A stretch of DNA of 64,000 bases, taken from the NCBI RefSeq assembly GCF_030064165.1, contig NZ_CP125947.1, forward strand, positions 4,154,001 through 4,218,000, written 5' to 3'. Position numbers and translations under genes: made by a program. The DNA comes from Comamonas resistens. Its GTDB lineage: Bacteria; Pseudomonadota; Gammaproteobacteria; Burkholderiales; Burkholderiaceae_C. The first letter of the stretch is position 1. Each line of letters begins with the position of its first letter. The notes under the pieces were generated by a model. It had not been told where the DNA came from and made no database searches. It was given only the letters and a program-made list of their open reading frames with translations. Positions 17,402-25,850 of this stretch are shown in pieces.

Positions 17402-17947
17402 TCAAGCGTTTGATGGCGATATGGCTTGAGATACAGACTGGCGCAGCTGCGCTGCGCGGGCGTCGATGTCCTCGGCCGCCTGCATCAGCTTGGCAATGAT
17501 GGCGGTCAGCGCTTCACGCTCCTGGGCGCTCAGTGCGTTGAGCAATGCCGCCTGAAACGGCCTGGCCTGCCTGAGCACCTGTTCGAAATTGAGCAGTCCT
17601 TCCTCGCTCAGGCTCAGCAGATGGCGGCGCGCATGCTGCGGATCGGGGCGGCGCAGCACCCAGCGGCGATCTATCAAGGGTTGCAGGCTGCGGCTGATCT
17701 GCGCCTTGTCCATCAGGCTGATGCGGGCCAGTGCGCCCGCATGGGTTTCGCCATGCTGCTGCAACAGTCCCATGAGCCGCCATTCCGTCAGCCCCACGGG
17801 CGTGACCGGCGCGATGTAATGCCTTGTGACCTGGGTCTGCAGCGCGTTGGCCAGGGCCATGAGCTTGAAGGTCAGGAATTCGTCCAGCGGCAGGGTCTGG
17901 CTGCAGACAGGCTCGTCGGCAGAGCAGTGCGGCAAAGAGGTTGGCAT
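17402..17947 (-). CDS. MarR-family transcriptional regulator
   Basis: 181 residues. The winged helix-turn-helix has LTEWRLMGLLQQHGETHAGALARISLMDKAQISRSLQPLIDRRWVLR read in pieces, and the wing DPQHARRHLLSLSEEG. MarR dimers repress nearby genes until a small, often aromatic, ligand binds. I prefer the ATG at 17947, preceded by AAGGTGAG; a GTG at 17998 is possible. It is transcribed away from a palindromic site at 18031-18056, its likely operator, and leads the aldolase/panE unit. Confidence 0.87.
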   Translation of the reverse strand: MPTSLPHCSADEPVCSQTLPLDEFLTFKLMALANALQTQVTRHYIAPVTPVGLTEWRLMGLLQQHGETHAGALARISLMDKAQISRSLQPLIDRRWVLRRPDPQHARRHLLSLSEEGLLNFEQVLRQARPFQAALLNALSAQEREALTAIIAKLMQAAEDIDARAAQLRQSVSQAISPSNA

Positions 17948-18030
17948 GAGGCTCTCACCTTGGGCGGTCACCGCAGCGGCATCGCCCAAGTGATTCACCT
18001 GTGTATCAATAGCGCGAATCTTTGCTTATT

Positions 18031-18056
18031 GTTGATACATCAACATCGGTATCAAC
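18031..18056. promoter_or_regulatory. Overlapping palindromes, probable MarR operator
   Basis: GTTGATAC (18031-18038) is exactly mirrored by GTATCAAC (18049-18056), with 10 bp between. Nested inside is the perfect 14-bp palindrome GTTGAT-AC-ATCAAC (18031-18044). A further half site GTATCAAT lies at 18003-18010. It sits in the divergent region between marR and a small plus-strand gene, as expected for autoregulation. Confidence 0.75.
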
Positions 18057-18171
18057 CCGGATGACACTGGAGACCATTCGCAGCCGGCATCCCTGCCCTG
18101 CCCCGCGCCAGACAATGGCCTGCGCTCCATGGCGGTGCTGCTGCTTCACCTCGCTTTGCAAAGGAATGCAC

Positions 18172-18387
18172 ATGAGCTCCAACCACACTGCTGTCGTCAA
18201 CCTCACCGCCCAGATCACGGCCTTGAGCACCGCCCTGCGCATCGTGATCGATGCCAGCCCCAATGCCCCACAGCTGCGTGAACAGCTGAGCGCGGCCCTG
18301 GACAAGACCATCCATGACGCGCTGGAAGAAGGCGTCTGGGACAACGCCGACGGCGTCAAGACCATCAAGGCTGCGCTGCTCGGTTGA
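18172..18387 (+). CDS. Small hypothetical protein divergent from marR
   Basis: 71 residues, soluble and mostly helical: AVVNLTAQITALSTALRIVI followed by a charged helix LREQLSAALDKTIHDALEEG and a short tail. I do not recognise a family. The ATG at 18172 has AAGGA six bases before it, a good site that decides between it and an ATG two codons earlier. The gene ends before a GC-rich hairpin with T5. It shares the palindromic control region with marR and may be regulated by it. Confidence 0.65.
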   Translation: MSSNHTAVVNLTAQITALSTALRIVIDASPNAPQLREQLSAALDKTIHDALEEGVWDNADGVKTIKAALLG

Positions 18388-18446
18388 TGTTTCGCAGCGC
18401 TGCAAAGCAAAAAAAGCCCCCCACGCTTGCTCACTAGCGTGTAGCC

Positions 18447-18472
18447 GCTGCCCCCCAAGGGGGCCGCTTTTT
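18447..18472 (+). terminator. Hairpin with T tract after the small plus-strand gene
   Basis: A G/C-rich stem built on CCCCC/GGGGG with one mismatch, followed by TTTTT. It is embedded in a C/G-tract repeat stretch (about 18405-18495) and preceded by a 5-bp CACGC/GCGTG hairpin. Confidence 0.65.
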
Positions 18473-18495
18473 GCCTTGGGGGGCGGCCCGGCGGC

Positions 18496-18528
18496 AAAAA
18501 AGGCCGGCTGAGTGCCCGGCCGGCCTTT
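18496..18528 (-). terminator. Terminator of the IorAB-like unit
   Basis: 10-bp perfect stem (18499-18508 with 18519-18528), 10-nt loop, and A6 at 18496-18501, giving U6 on the minus strand just after the iorB-like gene. Confidence 0.9.
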
Positions 18529-18544
18529 GGGATGCAGTGAAAAA

Positions 18545-20851
18545 TCAGCTTAGCTGACGAATCGGCAGCGCCCTCACCCGCTTGCCCGTAGCCGCAAACA
18601 CCGCGTTCGCCAGAGCCGGAGCCACTGCCGGCAATGGAGGCTCGCCCACGCCGCCGGGCGGCACCTCCAGGTTGTCGCCCACCAGATGCGTGCGGATGAG
18701 GCCGGGCTGCTGGGCATGGCGCAGCACCTCGTAGTCATGGAAGTTGCTTTGCTTGACCCGCCCTTTCTCGAAAGTGATTTCGCTGCTCATGGCCAAGCTC
18801 AGGCCCATGATGACGCCGCCCTCCATCTGCGCACGAATGCGCTCGGGGTTGATCTGCGGGCCGCAATCCAGCGCGGTATCGACGGCAATCACCTTCACCT
18901 CTCCCTTGCCATCGACAGCCACCTCCACCACCACGGCTGAATAGCTCATGAAGCTATAGCAAAAAGCCAGCCCCAGGCCATGCCCCTTGGGCAGTTTCCG
19001 ACCCCAGCCGGCACCACGCGTGGCCGCCTCGATCACCGCGCGCAAGCGTCCCGTGTCATAGGGGTAAACCGTGGGGGATTCGCTGTAGTTCCAGCCATCG
19101 CCCAGGTCTTTTTCCGGGTTCAGCCGACGTGCCGGGCCGATCAGATCCAGCGCGTACTGTCTGTGATCCTTGCCCGCCTGATGTGCCAACTCTGCAATAA
19201 AGCACTGGGCCGCGAACGCATGCGGAATGTTGTAGACCGAACGAAACCAGCCGATGCGGGTGTGGGCTTCGACCTCGGCCGTCTCTATGCGCACATTGGG
19301 TATCCGGTAGGGCATGTTGATGGCCCCCATGCCCATTTCCATGCCGCTTTGCCCCTTGGCACCTTCCTGAAACAGCGAAGAAATCGTGGGCGCCGCCGAG
19401 CGGTGCAGCCAGGTCAGGGGCATGCCCTTGCCATCGAGCACGGCCTCCAGCCGGTCGGCCGCCACCGCATGATAGAAGTCGTGCTGTATATCGTCATCGC
19501 GCGTCCAGACCACCTTGACGGGAGTGCCGGGCATGGACTGGGCGATCAAGGCTGCTTCCGCCGCAAAATCAGGTTTGGACTTGCGGCCGAACGCCCCCCC
19601 CAGCAGCAGCACGTTCACCGTGACCTGCTCGGGCTTCATGCCCAGAAAACCGGCCACCAGCTTTTTGCAGGTTTCGGGGTCTTGCACCGAAGTCCAGATC
19701 TCGCAGCGGCTCTTGTCCGCCGCCACCAGCGCCGTGGCTGCCGGCGGCTCCATGGACGCATGGGCCAGATGGGGCACGTAGTAGTCGGCAGCGATCAGGT
19801 TCTTGTCACCTGCCGCTTTCATCACGGCCTCGATATCGCCGTTGCTGCGCATCAGCTTGCCCGGGCTGGCTGCAGCCTTTTCCAGCAGCTTACGGTACTC
19901 ACCCGAGTCATAGCTGGCATGAGCTCCTTCGTCCCAGTCCAGCTCCAGCGCCTGGCGGCCTTGCATGGCGGCCCAGGTGTTGCTGGCCACCACGGCCACG
20001 CCGCCCAGCGGCTGAAAGGCCGGAGCCCCCTTGTAGCCCGGTATTTCCAGCACCTTCTTTACGCCTGCCACCTGCAGGGCTTTTTCGCCCTTGAAGCTGC
20101 GCAGCCTGGCGCCCAGCACAGCAGGACGGGCGACGACGGCGTAAACCATGCCGGGCAGATGCTGGTCCATGCCATAGACGGCCTTGCCCTGGCCGATATG
20201 GGCCAGATCCACGGCCGGGGTCTTGCCCTTGCCGATATAGCGGAAGTCGGCCTTTGTCTTGAGCCGCAGCTGATCGCCCATGGGCACGGCCTGCTTGGCC
20301 GCATCGGCAGCCAGCTCGCCAAAGCCCAGACGCTTGCCGCTGGCGGCATGGATCACCTCATGCTGCACGGCCTTGACCTGAGCCACAGGCACGCCCCAGC
20401 GCGCTGCGGCCGCGGCTTCCAGCATCTGGCGTGCCGCCGCGCCCACACGGCGCATGGGCATGAAGAAGTGGCGCATGCTGCGCGAGCCATCCACGTTCTG
20501 GTTGCCGTAACGGGCTTCATCGGCCACGGCCTGTTCGATCTTCACGCGATCCCAGCGCGCCTCCATCTCGTCGGCCACGACCATGGGCAGGCTGGTGCGC
20601 ACGCCGGTACCCATTTCCGCGCGGTGGGCCACGATGGTCACCTGCCCGTCGGGTGCAATGCTGACAAAGACCAGCGGGTTGTCCACCGTTGTGCCGGGCA
20701 TGGAGTCCGCGCCGTATTTCTTGGCCTCTTTGGCGGCATCCTGGGCATAGACCAGGCCGCTGCTGCTCACGCCCAGCGTGAAGGCCAGGCCAGCACCGCC
20801 CTGCAACAGGCTGCGGCGGCGGATGGCGTTGTGTTGTTCGATGACTTGCAT
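18545..20851 (-). CDS. Molybdenum hydroxylase large subunit (isoquinoline 1-oxidoreductase beta-like)
   Basis: 768 residues. A twin-arginine-type signal RRRSLLQGGAGLAFTLG near residue 12 suggests Tat export of the folded cofactor-loaded complex. The xanthine-oxidase-type molybdenum-binding domains follow. The GGAFGRKSKPDF block and the C-terminal GGVGEPPLPAVAPALANA carry the catalytic Glu. It has no fused 2Fe-2S or FAD domain. Those functions are split: the small iron-sulfur subunit is encoded directly upstream, with stop and start touching (TAAATG). Substrates of this class are N-heterocycles or aldehydes; the actual one is unknown. Confidence 0.88.
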   Translation of the reverse strand: MQVIEQHNAIRRRSLLQGGAGLAFTLGVSSSGLVYAQDAAKEAKKYGADSMPGTTVDNPLVFVSIAPDGQVTIVAHRAEMGTGVRTSLPMVVADEMEARWDRVKIEQAVADEARYGNQNVDGSRSMRHFFMPMRRVGAAARQMLEAAAAARWGVPVAQVKAVQHEVIHAASGKRLGFGELAADAAKQAVPMGDQLRLKTKADFRYIGKGKTPAVDLAHIGQGKAVYGMDQHLPGMVYAVVARPAVLGARLRSFKGEKALQVAGVKKVLEIPGYKGAPAFQPLGGVAVVASNTWAAMQGRQALELDWDEGAHASYDSGEYRKLLEKAAASPGKLMRSNGDIEAVMKAAGDKNLIAADYYVPHLAHASMEPPAATALVAADKSRCEIWTSVQDPETCKKLVAGFLGMKPEQVTVNVLLLGGAFGRKSKPDFAAEAALIAQSMPGTPVKVVWTRDDDIQHDFYHAVAADRLEAVLDGKGMPLTWLHRSAAPTISSLFQEGAKGQSGMEMGMGAINMPYRIPNVRIETAEVEAHTRIGWFRSVYNIPHAFAAQCFIAELAHQAGKDHRQYALDLIGPARRLNPEKDLGDGWNYSESPTVYPYDTGRLRAVIEAATRGAGWGRKLPKGHGLGLAFCYSFMSYSAVVVEVAVDGKGEVKVIAVDTALDCGPQINPERIRAQMEGGVIMGLSLAMSSEITFEKGRVKQSNFHDYEVLRHAQQPGLIRTHLVGDNLEVPPGGVGEPPLPAVAPALANAVFAATGKRVRALPIRQLS

Positions 20852-21325
20852 TTACTTCACCCCCGTTGTCAGGCGCTTGGAGGCCAGCTTCACAGCCGCA
20901 TGAATGCGCGGATAGGTGCCGCAGCGACAGATATTGCCGCTCATGGCTTCGTCAATCTGCTTGTCCGAGGGCTTGGGATTGCTTTTGAGCAAGCCCACCG
21001 CCGTCATGATCTGCCCGGCCTGGCAATAGCCGCACTGGGCCACGCCCAGCTCCACCCATGCCGACTGCACAGCCTGGCCCACGCGGTCACCGCTCATGGC
21101 TTCGATCGTGGTGACGCTTTTGCCCGCCACTGCAGAAATCGGCGTGCTGCAGGAGCGTACGGGCTGACCGTCCAGATGCACGGTGCAGGCACCGCACAAA
21201 GCCATGCCGCAGCCAAACTTGGTGCCACACATGCCCAGCTCGTCACGCAACACCCAGAGCAACGGCGTCTCCTGCACCGCTTCGGCCGTCCGGGCCTGGC
21301 CGTTGATCTTCAGATTCATCGTCAT
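20852..21325 (-). CDS. 2Fe-2S subunit of molybdenum hydroxylase (isoquinoline 1-oxidoreductase alpha-like)
   Basis: 157 residues. The N-terminal plant-type ferredoxin domain has the cluster motif [15 protein letters not shown]. The C-terminal all-helical domain has [14 protein letters not shown] and [12 protein letters not shown]. All eight cluster cysteines are visible. It passes electrons from the molybdenum site to an acceptor, commonly a cytochrome in Ior-type enzymes. AAGGAG before the ATG at 21325 fixes the start. It is co-transcribed with the large subunit. Confidence 0.93.
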   Translation of the reverse strand: MTMNLKINGQARTAEAVQETPLLWVLRDELGMCGTKFGCGMALCGACTVHLDGQPVRSCSTPISAVAGKSVTTIEAMSGDRVGQAVQSAWVELGVAQCGYCQAGQIMTAVGLLKSNPKPSDKQIDEAMSGNICRCGTYPRIHAAVKLASKRLTTGVK

Positions 21326-21419
21326 GTGGGGTCTCCTTGAGTCGTGGTGGGTGCTTGAGCATACAAATTCCCCGCCAGGCATACACTCGCAAAAGCGACA
21401 AGCCGCCATCCTGGTCATG

Positions 21420-21459
21420 AAAAAAGCTGCTGGCGCTTATGGGTAAAGCGCCAGCAGCT
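21420..21459 (-). terminator. Terminator after the small lipoprotein, family A palindrome
   Basis: 14-bp perfect stem (21425-21438 with 21446-21459), 7-nt loop, A6 at 21420-21425, giving U6 on the minus strand. The arms AGCTGCTGGCGCTT / AAGCGCCAGCAGCT are close to those of the rsmD terminator. Confidence 0.88.
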
Positions 21460-21493
21460 CTCAAATCAACAGTTCCTGGGGGTTGCAGTCCTG

Positions 21494-21628
21494 TCAGCGA
21501 TGGCCTCTATGACCACCGTGATGGCCATGTCCTCCATAGCCGTAGCCGCCGCGATGGCCGTGGTCATGCATCACATAGCAGCCCGACAGCAACAAGGCGA
21601 TGGCCGAAGTCCCCAATAATTTCAACAT
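21494..21628 (-). CDS. Small His/Gly-rich lipoprotein, 44 residues
   Basis: The translation begins MLKLLGTSAIALLLSGC. That is a complete lipoprotein signal with lipobox LSGC and lipidated Cys17. The mature part is only 28 residues long and holds eight His with many Gly, Tyr and Arg (for example GHGHHGGHRGHR). I know no named family for it. Histidine density suggests metal binding (Ni, Zn, Cu) at the membrane surface, as an inference. It lies upstream of the IorA-like gene on the same strand but is separated from it by a strong terminator. AAAGG lies about 6 nt before the ATG. Confidence 0.7.
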   Translation of the reverse strand: MLKLLGTSAIALLLSGCYVMHDHGHRGGYGYGGHGHHGGHRGHR

Positions 21629-21843
21629 CACAAGCCTTTGCACTCACAAAAAGAGTGCAGTCTAGGTACCTGATCCAGCCCCAAAATGCATCAGGTGTAA
21701 ATCTTGGTGTTCCAGGCCTATCTCGCAGGACTGAATTACGCAAGCAGCTATTCAAACAATAGCAACCAGTTCATGCCACATGGGTGGTACTGCAATCGAA
21801 GCCGCTCACTTACGATAGGCCGCAATTTCCTTCGCTTTTCACT

Positions 21844-23082
21844 ATGTCCTCTACAAGCCTGCACCCTCTGGTCCGTGTCCGCACCGTCACCGCCTTCATC
21901 AATCTGCCTGGTGACCCGCAGCAGTGGCAACAGGTTCTGAGCCAGGCCAAACGCCAGTGCGACCGCCTGGCCGATGCGCTGGAGCGGGATGCAGGCTATG
22001 CCGTGCAATCCATCCGTCTGGTCAGCAACCCTTTTGGCGAATATCTGGATACCCGCAGCATCGCCAGCGCCCAACAAGGCCTGGCGAGCATCACCGCACT
22101 GCTGTCCCAAATCAACACCGGTACGCGCCGTATCCGCTTTGCCATTGGAGAGGCGCGCAGCAGCGAAGAGATTGCACTGCTGCCCGAGCTGATTGCCAGC
22201 CATGGCGACCTGTGCAATGCCTGTGTGAATGTGGACCTGGACGCCAACGGCTATCTGGCGGACGAGCTGCTGCAAGCCAGCGTGCAGGCCGTGCAGCAGA
22301 TCGCCCTGTGCACGCCGCGCGGCGAAGGCAATTTCAACTTCACCGTCAACTTCAACTGCGCCAGCGGCATTCCCTATTTCCCCGCCGGCTACCACCGCGG
22401 CGAACTCGATCAGCGACTGGTGCTGGGCCTGGAAACCCCGGATCTGCTGGTCGATGTGCTGCAGGCCCTACAACCCGAGCGCGAATCCCTGCCCCATGCC
22501 GCCTGGATGGCCCGCGCCACCCAGGCGCTGGGCGATGCGCTGAACACCCACACCCAGCGCATCAGCAACTGCGTGACCGCCACCGCCCTCGATGAAGGCT
22601 GGCAGGTTATCGGCATGGACACCTCGGCCGCTCCGTCCAAGTCCTGCGCGTCCATGGTGCAGGTCTATCAGTTGCTGGGCGTGCCGTTTTTCGGCGCTTC
22701 GGGCACGGTGGAAGCCTCTGCCCTGCTGACGCGTGTATTCAAGTCCGTGCAGCACATGCCCCAGATCGGCTTCAGCGGCCTGATGCTGGCCGTGACCGAG
22801 GACTCCGGTCTGGCCCAGGCCACGCAGGACGGCCAGTTCGACATCCGCGCCCTGTTGACCTATAGCAGCGTCTGCGGCATCGGTCTGGACACCGTGCCCG
22901 TGCCTGGCAACGCCAGCGCCAGCCAGATTGCCGCCGTCATGCGCGACACCGGCACCATGGCATTCCGCCTGAAAAAACCGCTGACCGTGCGCCTGTTCCC
23001 CGTGCCTGGCCTCAAGGCCGGCGACATCACGGCGTTTGAAAGTGCCGATCTGTGCAATTGCGCAGTGCTGGACCTGCCGTGA
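21844..23082 (+). CDS. DUF711 (UPF0210) family protein
   Basis: 412 residues, about the family length. It begins MSSTSLHPLVRVRTVTAFIN and contains the conserved FNFTVNFNCASGIPYFPAGYH stretch (in part) and GIGLDTVPVPGNAS near the C-terminus. The fold is related to glycyl-radical-like beta/alpha barrels, but no reaction is established. No signal peptide, so cytoplasmic. The ATG at 21844 is preferred over one 20 codons earlier because the conserved region starts here. Its stop abuts the stop of the convergent DUF2625 gene with no base between. Confidence 0.85.
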   Translation: MSSTSLHPLVRVRTVTAFINLPGDPQQWQQVLSQAKRQCDRLADALERDAGYAVQSIRLVSNPFGEYLDTRSIASAQQGLASITALLSQINTGTRRIRFAIGEARSSEEIALLPELIASHGDLCNACVNVDLDANGYLADELLQASVQAVQQIALCTPRGEGNFNFTVNFNCASGIPYFPAGYHRGELDQRLVLGLETPDLLVDVLQALQPERESLPHAAWMARATQALGDALNTHTQRISNCVTATALDEGWQVIGMDTSAAPSKSCASMVQVYQLLGVPFFGASGTVEASALLTRVFKSVQHMPQIGFSGLMLAVTEDSGLAQATQDGQFDIRALLTYSSVCGIGLDTVPVPGNASASQIAAVMRDTGTMAFRLKKPLTVRLFPVPGLKAGDITAFESADLCNCAVLDLP

Positions 23083-23721
23083 TCAATCTCCCTGCCCAAA
23101 CTGTGTGTTGAAGGCATAGATCTCGCTCATGGGCAGCGGCCTGCGGTCGCTGGTTGCCACGCTGCCCTGCGATGTCCAGAGAAACGGATAAAAGCCCAAG
23201 CCCTGGTCGGGCGGCAGCGCCAACACATCCTGCTCCCAGCCCTGCCAGCGCAGATCGGCATAAAAGTCCGTCAAACGCTCGCTCAGCGCCCATTGGACAA
23301 AGTCCGAGTAACCGATCTCCAGCGCCTCCCACTGCGCCGTATCGGGCGCCAGATAGTAAAGAGCACCGGGGTCAGCGCCCAGGCCGCCGCCGTTGATGGC
23401 GAAAAAACCACCCACGGCGTCATCAGCCACCAGCAAAAAGCCCTCGGCGCGCCCCTGATTCCAGTTGCGCAGATTGCGCGGCAGCCGTTCGTGGCCCGAG
23501 CCCAGAATGCGCAACCAGCCGTGATCGATCAAAACTCCGCCCGTCTCATGCGCAATCGCCCCCATGGGTGAGCGCGTGGTCACCTGCAGGCCCTGCAGCA
23601 CCTCGTCGGCCTGGGCAGAAGGCGGCAGCAGCTCAGCCGGCCGCTGGGCCTGGGCAAGCCACTGCCTGACCATGGGCATGGCGGGCTCCGTGGTGGAAAT
23701 CAGCTCCTGCAGGCTGCGCAT
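23083..23721 (-). CDS. DUF2625 family protein
   Basis: 212 residues. Recognised by the opening RSLQELI, the GGVLIDHGWLRILGSGHERLPR block, the central GFFAINGGGLG and the YLAPDTAQWEALEIGYSDFVQWAL segment. The function is unknown; members are single-domain cytoplasmic proteins similar in spread to SMI1/KNR4-type immunity or binding proteins. The IS element begins about 110 bp upstream of its start, so its promoter region is the left flank of the insertion. Confidence 0.82.
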   Translation of the reverse strand: MRSLQELISTTEPAMPMVRQWLAQAQRPAELLPPSAQADEVLQGLQVTTRSPMGAIAHETGGVLIDHGWLRILGSGHERLPRNLRNWNQGRAEGFLLVADDAVGGFFAINGGGLGADPGALYYLAPDTAQWEALEIGYSDFVQWALSERLTDFYADLRWQGWEQDVLALPPDQGLGFYPFLWTSQGSVATSDRRPLPMSEIYAFNTQFGQGD

Positions 23722-23892
23722 GAAGAACTTTCTGAGTTATGTAGACGCACTAAAAAGGCTAGCCACAACCATTGACTATCTGCATCTTAGTGACATTCAC
23801 TATGTATCAACGTATGGAGCCATTGAGATAGCCCCCTGAATCTCCGGACACGGTCCATCGCTTATCTTCGAGATAAGCATAGGACTGTGCGT

Positions 23893-24279
23893 ATGACTAG
23901 GCATACAGAAACGATTGAGGTCATCACCCGAGACCAGCGCAGGCGGCGCTGGTCGGCTGCCGAGAAGGCTGCCTTGGTTCGCAAAACTTATGAGTCAGGC
24001 ATGAGCGTGTCGCTCGTGGCCCGCCAGGAAGGCGTCTCTGCCAGCCTGCTGTTCACTTGGCGGCGGCTGGAGCGCGAAGGCGCGCTGGTGGCTGTCGGTG
24101 CAGGCGAGGCCGTTGTGCCGGCATCGGAGCTGGCAGCCGCCCGTGCCGAGATCGCCAAGCTGCAGCGCGTGTTGGGCAAGAAGACCTTGGAGAACGAGAT
24201 ACTCAAGGAAGCCGTGGAGATCGCTGCAGCAAAAAAATGGATTGCGCGCTCGCCCTTGTTGCCCGGGGACGACCAATGA
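23893..24279 (+). CDS. IS transposase OrfA (helix-turn-helix, leucine zipper)
   Basis: 128 residues. The N-terminal HTH of the HTH_Tnp_1 type ([20 protein letters not shown] ... [19 protein letters not shown]) is followed by a coiled-coil ([20 protein letters not shown]). It binds the IS ends. AGGA lies 8 nt before the ATG at 23893; a GTG two codons earlier is less well placed. An A7 run at 24231-24237 reads GCA AAA AAA in this frame, a canonical -1 slippery site. The stop overlaps the orfB start by ATGA. Confidence 0.92.
   Translation: MTRHTETIEVITRDQRRRRWSAAEKAALVRKTYESGMSVSLVARQEGVSASLLFTWRRLEREGALVAVGAGEAVVPASELAAARAEIAKLQRVLGKKTLENEILKEAVEIAAAKKWIARSPLLPGDDQ
24231..24237 (+). promoter_or_regulatory. 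A7 slippery heptamer for -1 frameshifting in the IS
   Basis: In the orfA frame the run is A AAA AAA, the optimal heptamer. The -1 frame is open from well upstream and continues into orfB, so a shift here would give the OrfAB fusion transposase typical of IS3 elements. Confidence 0.8.
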
Positions 24280-25139
24280 AGTCGGTCTGCTCGGTGCTGG
24301 GCGTGGCGCGCTCGAATCTGCATGTGCGGCATCACCGCCCTGGCCACTGGCAGGACAGCCGCAGAGGCCGCACCCCGGCCCAGGATGAGCTCTTGCTGGC
24401 CGACCTGCGGCGCCACATTGCCGAGTTGCCCAGCTATGGCTATCGCCGCGCCGGTGCGCTGCTCAATCGAGAGCGACGTTCACAAGGTCAACAGGCGCTG
24501 AACCACAAGCGCATCTACCGGGTCATGGCGCGGCATCGACTGCTGTTGCCCAAGGCGCCCAAGCGACGGCATTCGAGCCGCATTCACGATGGCCAGGTCA
24601 GTGTGCCGATGAGCAACATGCGCTGGTGCTCTGACGGCTTTGAGATCAAGTGCGATTCTGGCGAGACGGTCACAGCCACCTTCGCCAAGGACTGCTGCGA
24701 CCGGGAGATCCTGGCCTGGCGGGCTTGGGAGGGCAAGGGACTTGCGGGAGAGCCTGTGCGCGACATGCTGGTGGAAGCCGTGGAGCGGCGCTTTGGCACG
24801 GTTGAAGCCGTGCCCCTGGAGCGTGAATTGGAGTTCCTCACCGACAACGGCAGCGCCTACATCGCGCACGAGACGCGTGGCATTGCTAGATCACTGGGCC
24901 TGAAGCCGATCAACACGCCCGTGTGTAGCCCGCAGAGCAACGGCATGGCCGAGAGCTTCGTGAACACCTTCAAGCGCGACTACATGAGCCGTATGGACCT
25001 GCGTGACGCGCCGACGGTGCTGGCGCAATTGCCGGGTGCGTTCGAGCACTTCAACGAGATCCACCCGCATTCGAGTTTGAAGATGATGTCGCCCAGGGAG
25101 TTCCGACGACGGCAGAATCACCCCGCCCATCAGGGCTAA
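24276..25139 (+). CDS. IS transposase OrfB (DDE integrase core)
   Basis: 287 residues from the ATG overlapping the orfA stop. The rve integrase core has the DDE residues in [10 protein letters not shown] (first D), FLTDNGSAY (second D) and [15 protein letters not shown] (E). The phrase [13 protein letters not shown] is close to IS2 OrfB. The reading frame looks intact, so the element could still move. The active form is probably the frameshifted OrfAB; initiation at this ATG would give OrfB alone. Confidence 0.93.
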   Translation: MKSVCSVLGVARSNLHVRHHRPGHWQDSRRGRTPAQDELLLADLRRHIAELPSYGYRRAGALLNRERRSQGQQALNHKRIYRVMARHRLLLPKAPKRRHSSRIHDGQVSVPMSNMRWCSDGFEIKCDSGETVTATFAKDCCDREILAWRAWEGKGLAGEPVRDMLVEAVERRFGTVEAVPLERELEFLTDNGSAYIAHETRGIARSLGLKPINTPVCSPQSNGMAESFVNTFKRDYMSRMDLRDAPTVLAQLPGAFEHFNEIHPHSSLKMMSPREFRRRQNHPAHQG

Positions 25140-25174
25140 CTTAGCGACTGGACGGTGTCCGGAACTACGGGGGC

Positions 25175-25850
25175 AAGATCACCATGCCCGATGCAATCTC
25201 GCCGCTGTTTCACAGTCAACTACACCCCATCCAGCGGCAAATTCGCGCAGACGTACCCAGCACTAGCAAGAGTACCTTTCATCCTGGACTCTTCACCGCG
25301 TTTCCATCGAGAGGGAAATGCATTCTTCATTCTTAATAAGACCGAGCTCTAGGGTTTTGGAGCTCACAAAACCGAGAGGATGGGTTGGTGACCCGAATCC
25401 CAACGCCTCAATCGATGAATGGCTACGCGGATAGGTTAGCCAACTTTTAAGAGTGAGCGGACGTTCGTGGAGTCGATATCCATTCATGCGAATATGCGCC
25501 CCATGCCACTGGCAGGTACCAGTCCGACATGCTGAGCGGCTTGTGGTCCCGGGATGAAGAGAGCCGTATGCCAAGGACTGTGAACGCACGCGTGCGACAA
25601 GCCTGTGCCTCTGCTCCAGTCTCAGTCATAGGCTTTACATTCCCGCTTGTCAAAATGATTGTTGCGGCCCGCAGGCCAGCAATTGGACTGCCGTCTCGAA
25701 CTTGGCTTCGCTTGATGTTCAATCCAGTGGAATTTCCAGGGATGACGGAGAATTCGTCCCAGCCCTATCCAGTCCAGACCAGCAGGGGGGCAGCAGCAAG
25801 CAATGCAGGAGTGCTGCTCATCCTTGGTTGGTGATGAAGGGAAGGTGGAG
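25175..25850. other. Unassigned stretch between the IS and the diguanylate cyclase
   Basis: About 680 bp on the right flank of the IS. It is less GC-rich than its surroundings and has only short open frames on both strands (for example about 25293-25589 and 25447-25722 on the minus strand). None has a convincing start site or a family I recognise. It may be debris of an older insertion plus the promoter of the downstream gene. Confidence 0.4.

Larger units (their letters stand above)
23831..25174 (+). mobile_element. IS3-family insertion sequence, IS2-like subgroup
   Basis: About 1344 bp. Imperfect terminal inverted repeats: the left begins GCCCCC at 23831 and contains TCCGGACACGGTCCA; the right, read inward from 25174, begins GCCCCC and contains TCCGGACACCGTCCA. 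A hairpin (23860-23867 with 23871-23878, TCG loop) precedes orfA. The two ORFs are those of an IS3 element. I see no matching 3-5 bp target duplication (left flank GAGATA, right flank AAGATC), so the exact ends are approximate. Confidence 0.88.

Noticed and set aside
18980-21340. A 786-codon plus-strand frame opposite the IorAB-like genes
   Set aside because: Antisense shadow. The minus strand encodes recognisable molybdenum hydroxylase subunits with all cluster cysteines.
25447-25722. A 91-codon minus-strand frame in the right flank of the IS
   Set aside because: No family, no convincing start site and no conservation evidence. Treated as part of an unassigned stretch.
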